Below, piece after piece: positions 18,381 through 28,773 of a stretch of 64,000 nucleotides of DNA. The notes below the pieces were generated by a model. The model made no database searches, was not told the origin of the DNA, and saw nothing but the letters and a program-made list of their open reading frames with translations. The DNA comes from Rhodohalobacter barkolensis (GTDB lineage Bacteria; Bacteroidota; Rhodothermia; Balneolales; Balneolaceae): positions 1,550,001-1,614,000 of the forward strand of contig NZ_PISP01000001.1 of NCBI RefSeq assembly GCF_002834295.1, read 5' to 3'. Numbering within the stretch: position 1 is the first letter of the stretch; each line of letters starts with the position of its first letter. The position numbers and the translations under genes are program-made.

Positions 18381-21296
18381 TTAGTTAATTCGGTAGGTAA
18401 AACTGAGCTTAAATGTTCTGCCCGGATTCAAAGCACTATTGGTGAAATAGGTTCCGGCATCCTCCTGATACTGAACCACACTGTAGTCTAATAAATTACT
18501 CACACTCAGTGAAGCAGACATTCTGTTCAAGAAGCTTTTTTGAACTCTGAAACTCATATCCGGCATCGGGCGTGAACTCGAGAGCCTGCCTTCTTCATTT
18601 AACTTGCCATTCACTTCATAGATATCAGGTGCTGCCCCGGAGCCATTTGCAGCAAGTCTTGCACCGGCAAAATTTGCATAGAGTGCCGCATCCCAACCGG
18701 TCTGACTATTTTCGTACATCAGCATCATATTAACCAGATAAGGCGACTGAAATGGAAATGGCCTGAATGACTTAATAGACGGGTCCAGATTGCGTCGTGT
18801 TTCCAACTCGCTCTCACCCAAATCTACTCTTGAATTGGTATATGTAAAGTTTGTTGAGAACTTGAAGTTGTTCAGAGCATCAGCAATAAAACCCAACTCT
18901 TTTCTGAACTCCATTTCAAACCCGAAAAGTCGGCCATTGTTTGTATTCACAAATTGATACTGTGGCTGATCGGATGCAACGTCTAACTCCCTTACAATTG
19001 GATTGGTAAAGTCTTTGTAAAATGCACTCACAGCAAGCATTTCTCCGGCATTTGGAAAAATTTCGTACCGCATATCCAGATTAATCACATTGGTTCGATC
19101 AATATCAGGATTACCAACTACCGGAAATCCACCCAGCAGGTCAAAAGAAGCAAACGGGGCAAGCTCTCTCATATTTGGCCTTGCAAGTGTCTGGCTTCCG
19201 CTAAACCTCAGGTTCGATTCTTCATTGAGAGCATAGATGACATTCATGGATGGTAAAATATCCACTTCATTAATACCACCTTCAGTTACAGACTCTCCCC
19301 TGGAACCCGGAGTGATTGAAAAGTCTGTATGTTCAATACGTGCTCCACCAAATACTTTTAGTTTATCTGTGATATCCCAAACGCCCATCAGGTAACCCGC
19401 TGTAACTTGTTCCGAACCTTCATAGCTATTTTCCGGGCGGGTTTGGTCGCGATAAGTTAATCCAAGAATGAGATCACCATTTTCGTCTCTACCCAATATA
19501 CCGGTATTATTTCGAGAAAAATAGTTAACAAAATCTCCCGATGCTTCACGGTAACTTAAAAAGTTTGGGCTTGAGGGATCTGTTCCATTGTTCTCCAGCT
19601 GAAAGCGAAATTCGTTGAAATTGCGATCTTTCTTAGTGAAGAATCCCCCTGATTTTACACTAAACTTATTTGAAAATTTATATTCAAGGTCCAGTTTTCC
19701 ATTGTACTGTGTGTCATTCAAATCTCTGAAAAAATGGAATGGCAGCTGAACTTCCCGAACAAAGAAGTACTGTCCCTGTTCGTCTACCGGAGAACCGATA
19801 AATCGCGTATTGGGCTCGTACTGACTCGATTTCACATAGTTACCTGACCATCGAACTTCCAGATTGTTAACGTTATGGCGACCCTTCAGTTGATTATTAA
19901 ACAGTTCTCGCTGTACAAATGAAATTACCCGGTTGTTATACGTGCCGGATGACAACGCTCCCGGGTAGGCACCGTTCCGCATATCCAATACAGATTCCGT
20001 CGCATTATTGTTATAGATGGTGGTAAATGTGATCTCATTTTTTTCATTAAACTGCAGAGTGGTTGACCCTATCAAGCCATTATTTATCTCATCTATGCTT
20101 TCACTGCCGTTGTTGAGTTGAAAATCCTGCATACGGCTGCTATTTCCATCCGGTATTCGTGCCGTGTAATTGTTGATCTCACGTTCATCGTATTGAGAAA
20201 ATGATTTACTGTAATTGATTCCAACATTATACCCAATTTGTGTTTCCCCGAAATAGTGACGATTACCAAAAGAAACATTCAGACTATGATCCAAACCCGG
20301 TGTCTCCTGCTGTACATTGAAAGGCCTGTCAGAAAAAGATTGCATTGTTGAATTGAAAGCCGATATATCCTGATCACTCATCTGATTATTCTGAATTTGT
20401 ATCAAATACAGGTTCAGTCTATTTAAATATTCATTATCAGACCAATCAGATTTTTTCTTTCTTGAACCATCATCAAAGCCCAATCTGCTTAAACTATTAT
20501 TGATCGGATCACCTAAAAAATTCTCGTTAAAGGTAGTTTGATCGTTAAAACTCACCGATGAGCTTAGTCTGAGGTAATATCGGTCCGGTAGCGACTTGGT
20601 CGTAATATCAACGGCACCGCCTGTAAAATTACCGGGAAGATCAGGTGAGAATGTTTTTTTCACAACGATGTTATCCACCATACTGGATGGTATGAGGTCT
20701 AAACTTGCGCTGTTTCTGTAGGGATTTGTAGTTGGCAGCACAATGCCATCCATGCTTGAAATACTATAGCGGTCTCCCAATCCGCGCATTACAATAAATT
20801 TTCCTCCTTCCACAGAGGCTCCGGTTACCTGTCGCATTGATTCAGCCGAATTACTAAATCCTATTCTGCTAATTTCTTCTGATGATATCCCATCCTGAAC
20901 CGGAAGTGATCGTTTTTGTAACCGAAGCAGCGAAACTTCATTATTGTCTATTCTTCTGGCTGAAACTACTACTTCATCCAGTTCCTGATTTGATTGAGAC
21001 ATGGTAATATCGAGCTGCGTTACCTCACCCTCTCGTACTTCAACATCTTCCACAATTTTTTTCTGATGGGTGATGTATGAAAATTCAACAGTGTAGGTAC
21101 CGGGGGTTAAACGAATATTGTACTTCCCATTTACATCTGTTACGCCCCCACCCGAGGTGCTGGGAATAAAAACATTCACTCCGATCATCTCTTCTCCGGT
21201 CTGCTCGTCAACAACAACCCCGGTTAATGTTCCTTCTTGAGCCAGTGCTGGTACGGCTAACAGCAGGCTGATTATTATTGAGAAAAAGTATTTCAT
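18381..21296 (-). CDS. TonB-dependent outer membrane receptor
   Basis: 971 residues. Signal peptide to about residue 19 (AVPALAQ), then a carboxypeptidase-like regulatory domain (20-110; GTLTGVVVDEQTGEEMIGVN), a TonB-dependent plug (about 130-240; FIVMRGLGDRYS, FTGGAVDITTK) and a long 22-strand barrel ending in LSFTYRIN. Such receptors import bound substrates across the outer membrane using the proton-motive force through TonB/ExbB/ExbD. No SusD partner is present; the upstream neighbour is an acidic beta-helix-like lipoprotein separated by a terminator, so the two may be functionally linked but are not a simple operon. Substrate unknown. Confidence 0.92.
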   Translation of the reverse strand: MKYFFSIIISLLLAVPALAQEGTLTGVVVDEQTGEEMIGVNVFIPSTSGGGVTDVNGKYNIRLTPGTYTVEFSYITHQKKIVEDVEVREGEVTQLDITMSQSNQELDEVVVSARRIDNNEVSLLRLQKRSLPVQDGISSEEISRIGFSNSAESMRQVTGASVEGGKFIVMRGLGDRYSISSMDGIVLPTTNPYRNSASLDLIPSSMVDNIVVKKTFSPDLPGNFTGGAVDITTKSLPDRYYLRLSSSVSFNDQTTFNENFLGDPINNSLSRLGFDDGSRKKKSDWSDNEYLNRLNLYLIQIQNNQMSDQDISAFNSTMQSFSDRPFNVQQETPGLDHSLNVSFGNRHYFGETQIGYNVGINYSKSFSQYDEREINNYTARIPDGNSSRMQDFQLNNGSESIDEINNGLIGSTTLQFNEKNEITFTTIYNNNATESVLDMRNGAYPGALSSGTYNNRVISFVQRELFNNQLKGRHNVNNLEVRWSGNYVKSSQYEPNTRFIGSPVDEQGQYFFVREVQLPFHFFRDLNDTQYNGKLDLEYKFSNKFSVKSGGFFTKKDRNFNEFRFQLENNGTDPSSPNFLSYREASGDFVNYFSRNNTGILGRDENGDLILGLTYRDQTRPENSYEGSEQVTAGYLMGVWDITDKLKVFGGARIEHTDFSITPGSRGESVTEGGINEVDILPSMNVIYALNEESNLRFSGSQTLARPNMRELAPFASFDLLGGFPVVGNPDIDRTNVINLDMRYEIFPNAGEMLAVSAFYKDFTNPIVRELDVASDQPQYQFVNTNNGRLFGFEMEFRKELGFIADALNNFKFSTNFTYTNSRVDLGESELETRRNLDPSIKSFRPFPFQSPYLVNMMLMYENSQTGWDAALYANFAGARLAANGSGAAPDIYEVNGKLNEEGRLSSSRPMPDMSFRVQKSFLNRMSASLSVSNLLDYSVVQYQEDAGTYFTNSALNPGRTFKLSFTYRIN

Positions 21297-21388
21297 TGAG
21301 TTATCAAATAATGGTTGGTTTTAATTGTAGGTAAAATTAACCGTCAAATGCTTCCTCAGCGTTACTTGTTTGTTAAGCTTGTGTAAAC

Positions 21389-21422
21389 AAAAAAAGGGGA
21401 GCCTCATCAGCTCCCCTTTTTT
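21389..21422 (-). terminator. Rho-independent terminator after acidic lipoprotein
   Basis: GGGGAGC (21396-21402) pairs with GCTCCCC (21410-21416), flanked by A7 and T6. It lies between the lipoprotein and the TonB receptor. Confidence 0.9.
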
Positions 21423-21441
21423 ATCTTTGATCTCTTGAAGA

Positions 21442-22923
21442 TTAGTCAGCAAGATATCCGTATCGCGCAAGGGTAGTCCAGCCTGAAATCCAGGTAGTCT
21501 GGCCGGGCTCAAAAGCACCCACATAAGTTGTCTGATCTACATTTGAGTCTGCAACGTTAGCAGCAATCGAATTTACTGAAGTAGACGCAGGAAGTGGGTC
21601 CAACACACCGCATCCTTGAATTCGGCAAATACCACCCAGTTCAGGATCTTCAAAAACATTGTCCCGATCATTAAGCCATGCTGCAGTCAGTGAACCGTCG
21701 GCATCTCTGGAACTTTCACCGGTAACACTAATCATGGTTTCAATACTTGAAGCGTTGCCTGTATACCAGATATTACCTGCAATGGAAGCGTCATCGCCGT
21801 TTACATTATTGATTGTTTTGTCATAGGAATCTTCCGACTCATCTTTATCCTCAACCTGAATTCCTAGGCCGTTGAAATCTGTCACAATTGAGTTGTACAA
21901 TGAGTAGGCTGAACCGTCCCGCATCATTACTGCAGGTGCGTCTTCACTTCGTTCTGTGCTGTTAAGCCCTTGTCCAATAAATGTAGCATTATATAGACGA
22001 GCAGTAGAGTAAGATGAATTATTGTCTGGTTTCGCACCATCCCATTCACCGCCGTGGTCGGCTCCGTTACCGCCCTGAATTGCAAACATATACTGCCCAG
22101 TTCCCGACCATCCGAGGTCGAAATCAAAGGAATCATCTTCTGCAAATGCAACCGAAATATTTCGGATATCTACAGTACCGCCGAATATCTCAATACCATC
22201 ATCAGCCGAGACAAAGATGTCGATATATTCAATCGTTGTTCCTCTGCCTACACCGCCAAGAGTCAATCCCTGAATCTCATCACCCGGTCCGATCTCGGCA
22301 CCTGAGAATCGAATAGACACATATTTCAAAATACCCGAGCTGTGTTCCGGATCGTCACCGCCATATAGTGCTCTGGCTTCCCCATCCGGGATACCTTCTA
22401 TCTGAACTTCGTCAGCACCTTCAGAATCAATCGGTGCCTTGCCAAGTACAATCAAACCGGCCCAGAGTTTAGAATTGTTCTGGTTCAGTATAATTGACTC
22501 ACCAAATGGCTCCTCATCCAACTCTGAGGTAAAGATAATTGGTTCCTCGGGAGTACCCTCAGCGTCGATTTGTGCATCCCGGGTAATAATTAGTGAGGAT
22601 TCGTTTCCTTCAGCAACTTCAGAAGGTTCCTCAAACGCCATGATTACCGTTCCTGGCTCAATCTCCAATGTTCCACTTTCTACGAAAATATAACCGTCGA
22701 TGTAGTAAACGGAATCAGCGCTAAGTGTACGGTCGCCTTCAATCGGCTCAGACAAAATTACGCCGTTTTCGACGATATCATCAGCATAAGGGTGTTGTTC
22801 TTCAGGTTCAGGTTCCGGCTCAGGTTCAGGACCTACCGGGTTATCATCATCACTGCATGAAACGAATAATCCCATTGCAAGAGATGCAATAAGAAGTGGT
22901 TTTAGTAAAAATTTGATATCCAT
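21442..22923 (-). CDS. Acidic surface lipoprotein, beta-helix-like
   Basis: 493 residues from the ATG at 22923; the longer frame would need a TTG start and would displace the signal peptide. The lipobox is LFVSC at about residue 22, followed by SDDDN (acidic residues right after the cysteine, a pattern linked with surface export in Bacteroidota) and a Glu-Pro repeat linker. The body, with VESGTLEIEPGTVI, repeated short beta-turn patterns, GGDDPEHSSGILKYVSIRFSG-like segments and few hydrophobic stretches, suggests a right-handed parallel beta-helix. No catalytic motif recognised. Its position before the TonB receptor gene suggests a capture or substrate-processing role at the cell surface. Confidence 0.65.
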   Translation of the reverse strand: MDIKFLLKPLLIASLAMGLFVSCSDDDNPVGPEPEPEPEPEEQHPYADDIVENGVILSEPIEGDRTLSADSVYYIDGYIFVESGTLEIEPGTVIMAFEEPSEVAEGNESSLIITRDAQIDAEGTPEEPIIFTSELDEEPFGESIILNQNNSKLWAGLIVLGKAPIDSEGADEVQIEGIPDGEARALYGGDDPEHSSGILKYVSIRFSGAEIGPGDEIQGLTLGGVGRGTTIEYIDIFVSADDGIEIFGGTVDIRNISVAFAEDDSFDFDLGWSGTGQYMFAIQGGNGADHGGEWDGAKPDNNSSYSTARLYNATFIGQGLNSTERSEDAPAVMMRDGSAYSLYNSIVTDFNGLGIQVEDKDESEDSYDKTINNVNGDDASIAGNIWYTGNASSIETMISVTGESSRDADGSLTAAWLNDRDNVFEDPELGGICRIQGCGVLDPLPASTSVNSIAANVADSNVDQTTYVGAFEPGQTTWISGWTTLARYGYLAD

Positions 22924-23049
22924 AATATTTGGAAGAAGTTGTTTTTTTGTTTCTGTTTGTTTCAACAGTTACAACTTATCCCTGCTACATTATGAACTCG
23001 TTACTGATATGTTATCAAAATAATAAGAAGTGGAATCTGCTTAATAATA

Positions 23050-23087
23050 ACTTAAAATAAAACAGGCTACTCGCAATGAATAGCCTG
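23050..23087 (-). terminator. Terminator after ftsH
   Basis: CAGGCTA (23063-23069) pairs with TAGCCTG (23081-23087); the minus strand continues into TTTTATTTT. Confidence 0.7.
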
Positions 23088-23115
23088 AAATTTCTATTGA
23101 TAAGAAGTAAACGTT

Positions 23116-25215
23116 CTAAGACGCATCCTTATCTTTATCCGTATTGTCATCAGAAAGTTCCGGTTCTTCTGATGCACTGCCTTTCTTCTTTTCATCACTC
23201 TTGTCATCCAAACCTTCCTCTTGATCTTCATCATTCGAAGCAGAACCGTTTGTAGCAGCCCTTTTAGAATCTTCGTGATCAAATATTCCCTCAGGATAAT
23301 TACCACTCGGTCGGTCACCCAGCATGTCTCTTAAATCGACATGATTTAAAACCTCTTTGTCGAGCAGGGTTTCTGCCATCTCTTCCAGTTTGTCTTTATG
23401 CTTGTTAAGCAGATCCACTGTTCTCTGGTAGTTCTTCTGAATGATGTTTCGGATGGCACCATCGATCTTCTGAGCTGTATTTTCAGAATATTTTTTATTG
23501 AAGCCATAGCTGTCATTCGGACTATTGGAATCCTTAAGAGAAATATATCCAAGCTCCTCACTCATACCGTACTCCGCAACCATAGCAAATGCCATGTTGG
23601 TAATGCGCTCAAGATCATTCTGAGCCCCGGTCGATATTTTACCAAATACTAATTCTTCGGCAACACGGCCTCCAAGAAGAGCACATATTTTATCTTCAAG
23701 TTCCTCAGTAGTCATTAAAAAACGATCCTCGAGAGGAGTTTGAAGTGTATAGCCGAGTGCAGCAAATCCGCGTGGAACGATGCTTACTTTAAGAACAGGA
23801 TCGGTATGCTCAAGAAACCAACCTACAATGGCATGACCCGCTTCGTGATAGGCTACAATTTTACGCTCGTCCTTGCTAATCAGTTTATTCTTCTTTTCCA
23901 ATCCGGCCACAACTCGCTCAATTGCGTCCTGGAAGTCGATCATTTCAACCTGTTTCTTGTCTCTTCTGGCAGCCATCAAAGCAGCTTCATTACATAGATT
24001 AGCAAGATCCGCTCCGGCAAAACCAGGTGTTTGAGATGCCAATACTTTCAGATCAATTTGATCGGAAAGCTTAAGTTTTTTAGAGTGAACGTCAAGTATT
24101 TGCATTCTTCCATTCAGATCCGGCTTATCGATCATGATTTGACGGTCAAATCGTCCCGGTCTCAACAGAGCCGAGTCCAGAATATCCGGCCGGTTTGTAG
24201 CCGCCATAATGATCACACCTTTATCACTATTAAAACCGTCCATTTCACTAAGCAGCTGGTTCAATGTATTTTCACGCTCATCATTTGAACTCATCTGCAT
24301 TCCTCGACCCCGTGTTCGGCCGATGGAATCAATTTCATCAATAAAGACTATACATGGTGCTTTCTCTTTAGCCTGCTTAAAAAGGTCCCGAACCCTGGCA
24401 GCACCTACACCTACAAACATCTCTACAAAATCGGATCCACTTAGAGAAAAGAATGGCACATCAGCTTCACCTGCAGTTGCTTTAGCCAGTAATGTTTTAC
24501 CGGTTCCGGGAGGGCCAACTAGCAGAACACCTTTGGGCAGTGTACCTCCAAGATTTGTAAATTTTTGCGGATTGCTCAAAAACTCAACGACTTCTTCCAC
24601 TTCAGCTTTTGCTTCCTGCAGTCCGGCTACATCTTTAAACGATACTTTACTTTCAGTCTGTTTATCATAAAGGCTCGCTTTATTTTTCCCGATATTCAGC
24701 ACCTGCTGTCCGGGATTCATTCTTTTGAAAATAAATACCCAGAATGCAATAATCAGAGCTATTGGAATCAACCAGATCAAAATACCGCTGAACCAACTCT
24801 CTTCAATTCTTACATCGTAAACAACTTCATATTCATCCAGTTCTGCACGGATATCATCCCCTTCCAGCATGGTTGTTGTAAACTTATCTCCGGCTGATTC
24901 AGAGCGATCCCAGCGGTTCTCTGATGGTTGTGGGCGTTCCGCAATCCCCTCTTCAAAAGCTTTTTCTGAATACTCACCCTGAATATTTCTACCATTTGTA
25001 ATCAGAATTTCATCTACATAGCCATTCTGTACGTATTCAAGAAATTCACTGTATTTAATCCGCTCAGAACTTTCTCCCGGGATGAAATAGAAATTAAATG
25101 CGATTAAGACTAAAAAGAGAACGATATAGATCCAGTTTGGAAACTTAGGAGCTTTCTTCGAATCTTTTGAATCGGAGTCTGATGAACCTTTTTTAAAATT
25201 GTTTTTCTTTGCCAT
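23116..25215 (-). CDS. ftsH: ATP-dependent zinc metalloprotease FtsH
   Basis: 699 residues. Two N-terminal membrane helices (about 28-45 and 142-163) bracket a periplasmic domain; then the AAA+ module with Walker A GPPGTGKT (about 232-239), Walker B IVFIDEID and the second region of homology; then the M41 protease with HEAGH (H457, E458, H461). The last 75 residues are strongly acidic (Asp/Glu/Ser/Lys). FtsH degrades membrane and regulatory proteins. Flanked by thiL upstream and a terminator downstream. Confidence 0.96.
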   Translation of the reverse strand: MAKKNNFKKGSSDSDSKDSKKAPKFPNWIYIVLFLVLIAFNFYFIPGESSERIKYSEFLEYVQNGYVDEILITNGRNIQGEYSEKAFEEGIAERPQPSENRWDRSESAGDKFTTTMLEGDDIRAELDEYEVVYDVRIEESWFSGILIWLIPIALIIAFWVFIFKRMNPGQQVLNIGKNKASLYDKQTESKVSFKDVAGLQEAKAEVEEVVEFLSNPQKFTNLGGTLPKGVLLVGPPGTGKTLLAKATAGEADVPFFSLSGSDFVEMFVGVGAARVRDLFKQAKEKAPCIVFIDEIDSIGRTRGRGMQMSSNDERENTLNQLLSEMDGFNSDKGVIIMAATNRPDILDSALLRPGRFDRQIMIDKPDLNGRMQILDVHSKKLKLSDQIDLKVLASQTPGFAGADLANLCNEAALMAARRDKKQVEMIDFQDAIERVVAGLEKKNKLISKDERKIVAYHEAGHAIVGWFLEHTDPVLKVSIVPRGFAALGYTLQTPLEDRFLMTTEELEDKICALLGGRVAEELVFGKISTGAQNDLERITNMAFAMVAEYGMSEELGYISLKDSNSPNDSYGFNKKYSENTAQKIDGAIRNIIQKNYQRTVDLLNKHKDKLEEMAETLLDKEVLNHVDLRDMLGDRPSGNYPEGIFDHEDSKRAATNGSASNDEDQEEGLDDKSDEKKKGSASEEPELSDDNTDKDKDAS

Positions 25216-25345
25216 TAAATCAGATTTGGTAAAACTAAAAGAGCCCTAAATATAACTCTTTTTCTATAAAATTACGCAGTACACTTCACAATCAACCGTC
25301 TGTATACTGTACTTGGAGACAACGTTTGGCAGAGGCGTTTCATAC

Positions 25346-26377
25346 TTATGACTCTATTTCAATTTGATAGTTGTGTTCCTCTCCGGTATTTACTGTTAAC
25401 TGCTTCTCTGCCTCAGTAATTCTGCCTATTACAATAAAATCATCAAATTCTGCTTTAAATTTTTCAACCAAAGGCTCCGGTAACGTAAATAACATTTCAA
25501 AATCTTCACCTCCGTAGAAAGCGTACTTGTCTACATCCTCATTCATTTCGTCTGCAACATTTCTTGCTTCCAAACTGATTGGAACTGCCGGAGAGTAGAT
25601 CTCAGCACCCACACCCGACTGTTTCAAAACATCGCTGAGGTCGGCTACCAGACCTTGTGTAAGGTCTATCAAACAGTGTGGTTTAACTTCAGAATCTTTA
25701 AGAGCATTAAAAAGATCAATTCTGGCTTTGGGTATTAACTGCCTTTGCACTACATGCTCATAAGGTTGCAGATCCGGCTTGAATTGTTGCTCAGGATTAT
25801 CCTGCCACGCTCTTTTTTCTCTTAATAGTATTCTGAGTCCGGCTAATGCACTTCCCAGTTCACCTGTAACACAAATGATGTCTCCCTCTTTGGCTCCTTT
25901 TCGATAGATGATATCATCTTTCTCTGCAACACCTATACAAACAACAGAGGCTGCTAAAAATTGGTGTGATGCCGTAGTATCTCCTCCTGTCACTTGCACT
26001 TTATAGTCGTGTGCGGCAGCATCTATTCCCTTATAGAGCTGTTCAATCATTTGAACTGAATATTTATTGGGAATCGCTATATCAATCAGTATCTGTTCGG
26101 GTTCTGCATTCATAGCCAAAATATCGCTTACCGCAGCTGTTACAAGCTTATATCCCAAGTGCTGGAATGGAGTATAGGTAAGGTCAAAATGGACTCCTTC
26201 AACAAAAACCTCTGAACTGGTACAAGAAACTTTACCGTCACTTTGCATGGATACAGAGGCGTCATCTCCTATCCCCTTTAAAATATTATCTCTTTTGAAT
26301 CCTGTATATTTTTTAAAGGACTCAATAAGTGATTTAAAACCGATATCTTGTATCTGTTGAAATTCTTTCTTTGCCAT
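25346..26377 (-). CDS. thiL: Thiamine-monophosphate kinase
   Basis: 343 residues. ThiL phosphorylates thiamine phosphate to the diphosphate cofactor. The PurM-like fold is recognised by GIGDDASV near the N-terminus, VTGGDTTAS in the middle, and the C-terminal GGEDFEMLF motif. No thiamine-pyrophosphate riboswitch is apparent upstream, where instead the terminator of the exbD operon lies; thiL therefore has its own start of transcription. The diphosphate is needed by the 2-oxoglutarate dehydrogenase in this window. Confidence 0.94.
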   Translation of the reverse strand: MAKKEFQQIQDIGFKSLIESFKKYTGFKRDNILKGIGDDASVSMQSDGKVSCTSSEVFVEGVHFDLTYTPFQHLGYKLVTAAVSDILAMNAEPEQILIDIAIPNKYSVQMIEQLYKGIDAAAHDYKVQVTGGDTTASHQFLAASVVCIGVAEKDDIIYRKGAKEGDIICVTGELGSALAGLRILLREKRAWQDNPEQQFKPDLQPYEHVVQRQLIPKARIDLFNALKDSEVKPHCLIDLTQGLVADLSDVLKQSGVGAEIYSPAVPISLEARNVADEMNEDVDKYAFYGGEDFEMLFTLPEPLVEKFKAEFDDFIVIGRITEAEKQLTVNTGEEHNYQIEIES

Positions 26378-26388
26378 AGTTTACAAAT

Positions 26389-26429
26389 AAAAAAAGGCAG
26401 TTATCCCTGATTAGGGACAAATGCCTTTT
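26389..26429 (-). terminator. Terminator of exbB-exbD operon
   Basis: Two-part stem (GGCA/TGCC outer, TCCCT/AGGGA inner) around a short loop, with an A7 run on the left giving a T7 tract on the minus strand. Confidence 0.85.
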
Positions 26430-26453
26430 GTAATAATTAATTGTACAGTTTAA

Positions 26454-26900
26454 TTAAATCTCTCGTCGTGTAGAGTAATTAATCCTCAACGTTCCTGCAT
26501 GACGAAGCTCCTGCTGTACATCGGTGATAGTACCAAATTCTGAGTCTTCATCAACCCGAAGTGATACAATCAAGCGTGGTTCTTCCATCAATTTATCATA
26601 CATGATATTTCTGATAGAACCCATGTCATCGATTAGTGAGTCATCAATCTGAACTTTAGTTTCACCCAATCTATTCCCTGATAATCTTTCAGGTCCGATA
26701 TAGATGTAACTAACCAAACGTTTTTGCTCAATCTTTTCGATGTTTTCAGCATCCGCATAATTCACCTGTACCTGAAGTTCAACTTCCCTCAATACGGTTG
26801 TAACCATAAAGAAAATAAGAAGCATGAATACAACATCAGGCATCGCAGATGTCGGAATACTTTGCTTTGTACCGGCTTGTTTCTTTTTAAAATGTGCCAT
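26454..26900 (-). CDS. exbD: ExbD/TolR family protein (second copy)
   Basis: 148 residues: short cytosolic N-terminus, one membrane helix at about 22-42 (PDVVFMLLIFFMVTTVLR, with the conserved Asp in MPDVVFM) and a periplasmic domain. ExbD-type proteins pair with ExbB to turn the proton gradient into force on TonB or on related envelope machines. Last of a four-gene operon with another ExbD only 5 bases upstream; Bacteroidota often carry such paired ExbD genes. Confidence 0.9.
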   Translation of the reverse strand: MAHFKKKQAGTKQSIPTSAMPDVVFMLLIFFMVTTVLREVELQVQVNYADAENIEKIEQKRLVSYIYIGPERLSGNRLGETKVQIDDSLIDDMGSIRNIMYDKLMEEPRLIVSLRVDEDSEFGTITDVQQELRHAGTLRINYSTRREI

Positions 26901-26905
26901 ACTTC

Positions 26906-27448
26906 CTACCCCTCATCAGGTTCTGCGATTGATATTTTCTTAGGATACATATCCCTTATCTCATCATATTGCTCGCTGTTCTGCTCGAGTGAAGTAAAAG
27001 GCACTCCAAACCGATCCATCGAGGCCTGATGTCTGAGTTCTGCATACGCACCCATAACTTCATCAAGCATGTCGATGTAAATATTATAGGGTGTGCGCCT
27101 GTCAGTTTTAATCGATACGATTGCATCATCAGGAGATTCAGACAGATTAGGATCAGCTCCATTATTATCAACAAAAGTTTTGATACGATCTCTAACGTTG
27201 TTGAGTGAAGCCGGTTCATCGTCAATAAGAATCATTCCTTGAGCGTTCACCAGAATGTTGAGCAAGTTACGCTCCCTTACCGGCGGGGGTTCAATGTCGT
27301 CAGGTATGGGTGGTAATACCAAACCGATACCTGTATCAACATCAATAGTAGTTACAACAAGAAAGAAGATCAGCAAAAGAAAGGCAATATCCGCCAGGGA
27401 CGACCCATCAATTTCTCCACTTTCCTTATCTCGCTTTTTCTTAAGCAT
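26906..27448 (-). CDS. exbD: ExbD/TolR family protein (first copy)
   Basis: 180 residues. The membrane helix is at about 18-40 (LADIAFLLLIFFLVVTTID, including the conserved Asp). The periplasmic part has an extended proline-rich segment (LVLPPIPDDIEPPPVRER) before the globular domain, which is longer than in the second copy. It lies 4 bases downstream of the small membrane protein gene and probably forms a heteromeric complex with the other ExbD. Confidence 0.9.
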   Translation of the reverse strand: MLKKKRDKESGEIDGSSLADIAFLLLIFFLVVTTIDVDTGIGLVLPPIPDDIEPPPVRERNLLNILVNAQGMILIDDEPASLNNVRDRIKTFVDNNGADPNLSESPDDAIVSIKTDRRTPYNIYIDMLDEVMGAYAELRHQASMDRFGVPFTSLEQNSEQYDEIRDMYPKKISIAEPDEG

Positions 27449-27452
27449 ACAT

Positions 27453-27722
27453 TTAAAATTTAAATGTTCCGCGTGTTCCTGTTACGACAATGCCGAGTAT
27501 CATTGCTACTATCATAAACATCATAGTGGCAACGCCCGCCTGGTTAGCTGAACCTAAGGTAGCATAAGAGATTACGAATACTACAACGGGAACTCCCATT
27601 GCACCTACGCGTTTGATATCTGATTTTCCGTTAACCACATTTTTGATTCCGGAAACAAGTATACCAAGAACTCCTATACCGATCAGGCCTAAGACTAACC
27701 CTATTGCTAAATTTTCAATCAT
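27453..27722 (-). CDS. Small three-helix membrane protein in ExbB/ExbD operon
   Basis: 89 residues, no signal peptide. Hydrophobic segments lie at about 5-25, 42-58 and 64-81, with a short cytosolic-looking NGKSDIKRV loop. I do not recognise a named family. It lies between exbB (39 bases) and the first exbD (4 bases), so it is co-transcribed with them and is likely an accessory subunit or regulator of the energy-transducing complex. That function is inferred only from position. Confidence 0.6.
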   Translation of the reverse strand: MIENLAIGLVLGLIGIGVLGILVSGIKNVVNGKSDIKRVGAMGVPVVVFVISYATLGSANQAGVATMMFMIVAMILGIVVTGTRGTFKF

Positions 27723-27761
27723 AATAATTTCCTTAGATTGGATTTGGGTTTAAGTTAGTTC

Positions 27762-28475
27762 TTAGGCTTCGTCTGTGTCGGTGTTTTCAGGAACAATTTG
27801 TTTTCCTTCTTTCAACAGAACAATTGAATCGATCAATGTAATAGATCCTTCTTCCATATCTGAGATAATTCTGTCAATTTTGGATACACAGTAGTTGTAA
27901 CCGATTTGAAGAATAATACCCGCAAGAAGACCACCAGCTGTTGTCAAAAGCGCAATTTTAATACCACGTGCTACAAGACTTGGTGAAATATCAGCTGCAG
28001 CTTCAATAGCATCGAACGCCTCAATCATACCAACAACCGTTCCAAGGAATCCGAGGAGTGGTGCAATTGAAATGAAGAGTGAAAGCCAAACAAGTCCTCT
28101 TTCAAGGAAGCTCATTTCAATAGAACCGTAAGTTGTAATGGCTTTTTCTGCTGCTTCGATACCTTCATCAGCACGCATTAATCCAGCCTGAAATACTGAT
28201 GCAACAGGACCGCGTGTCTGGGCACAAAGTTCCTGAGCCGCAGGGATACCGCCTTCTTGTAATGCTTCCTGCACTTCAAGGATAAATTTTCTGGTGTTAA
28301 TGTCAGCTAAGTTGAGTGTGATGATGCGCTCTAAAAAGATAGCCAATCCAAGAATCAGGGCTATCAGAACAGGCCACATGAATTCACCACCTTCATTAAA
28401 TTTTTCGACGATTACGTTAAAAAAGCCAGCATCAGCTCCAGCTTGAAGAAAAATGAGAGCTAAAGATGAAGTCAT
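27762..28475 (-). CDS. exbB: MotA/TolQ/ExbB proton channel family protein
   Basis: 237 residues from the ATG at 28475, which has GGAG at the right distance; an upstream start at 28541 would add 22 residues with no family match. Three membrane helices (about 32-50, 130-150, 172-195) and the TolQ/ExbB signatures SIAPLLGFLGTVVGMI and IKIALLTTAGGLLAGI are visible. First gene of the operon exbB - small membrane protein - exbD - exbD. It likely powers TonB-dependent import in this cell. Confidence 0.92.
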   Translation of the reverse strand: MTSSLALIFLQAGADAGFFNVIVEKFNEGGEFMWPVLIALILGLAIFLERIITLNLADINTRKFILEVQEALQEGGIPAAQELCAQTRGPVASVFQAGLMRADEGIEAAEKAITTYGSIEMSFLERGLVWLSLFISIAPLLGFLGTVVGMIEAFDAIEAAADISPSLVARGIKIALLTTAGGLLAGIILQIGYNYCVSKIDRIISDMEEGSITLIDSIVLLKEGKQIVPENTDTDEA

Positions 28476-28773
28476 ACTATTACTCCGCGTTAAGTTTTGG
28501 TTAAGAGCTAAATTTGAAGGAAAATGATAGATCATTTGCACTTCAATGTCAAAGTCAGATTTTTAATTTAATAAACAGAAAATATTAAAAATCTGCCATT
28601 GACAATGTTTTAATGTTCGTATCGTGGAATATATTAGATCATATCCCTAACTACCAAACAGATTCCTTAATTATTTTTCAAAATGCTTAAATGAGCCGTT
28701 TTTTTTGTAAAAATTCGTTTATGAAGGGGAAATGGTCTTATTTCAAAAATTTATTTAACAAATTTTTTACAGA

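Noticed and set aside
25216-26377. Thiamine-pyrophosphate riboswitch near thiL
   Set aside because: No sequence resembling the conserved riboswitch core was seen upstream of thiL.
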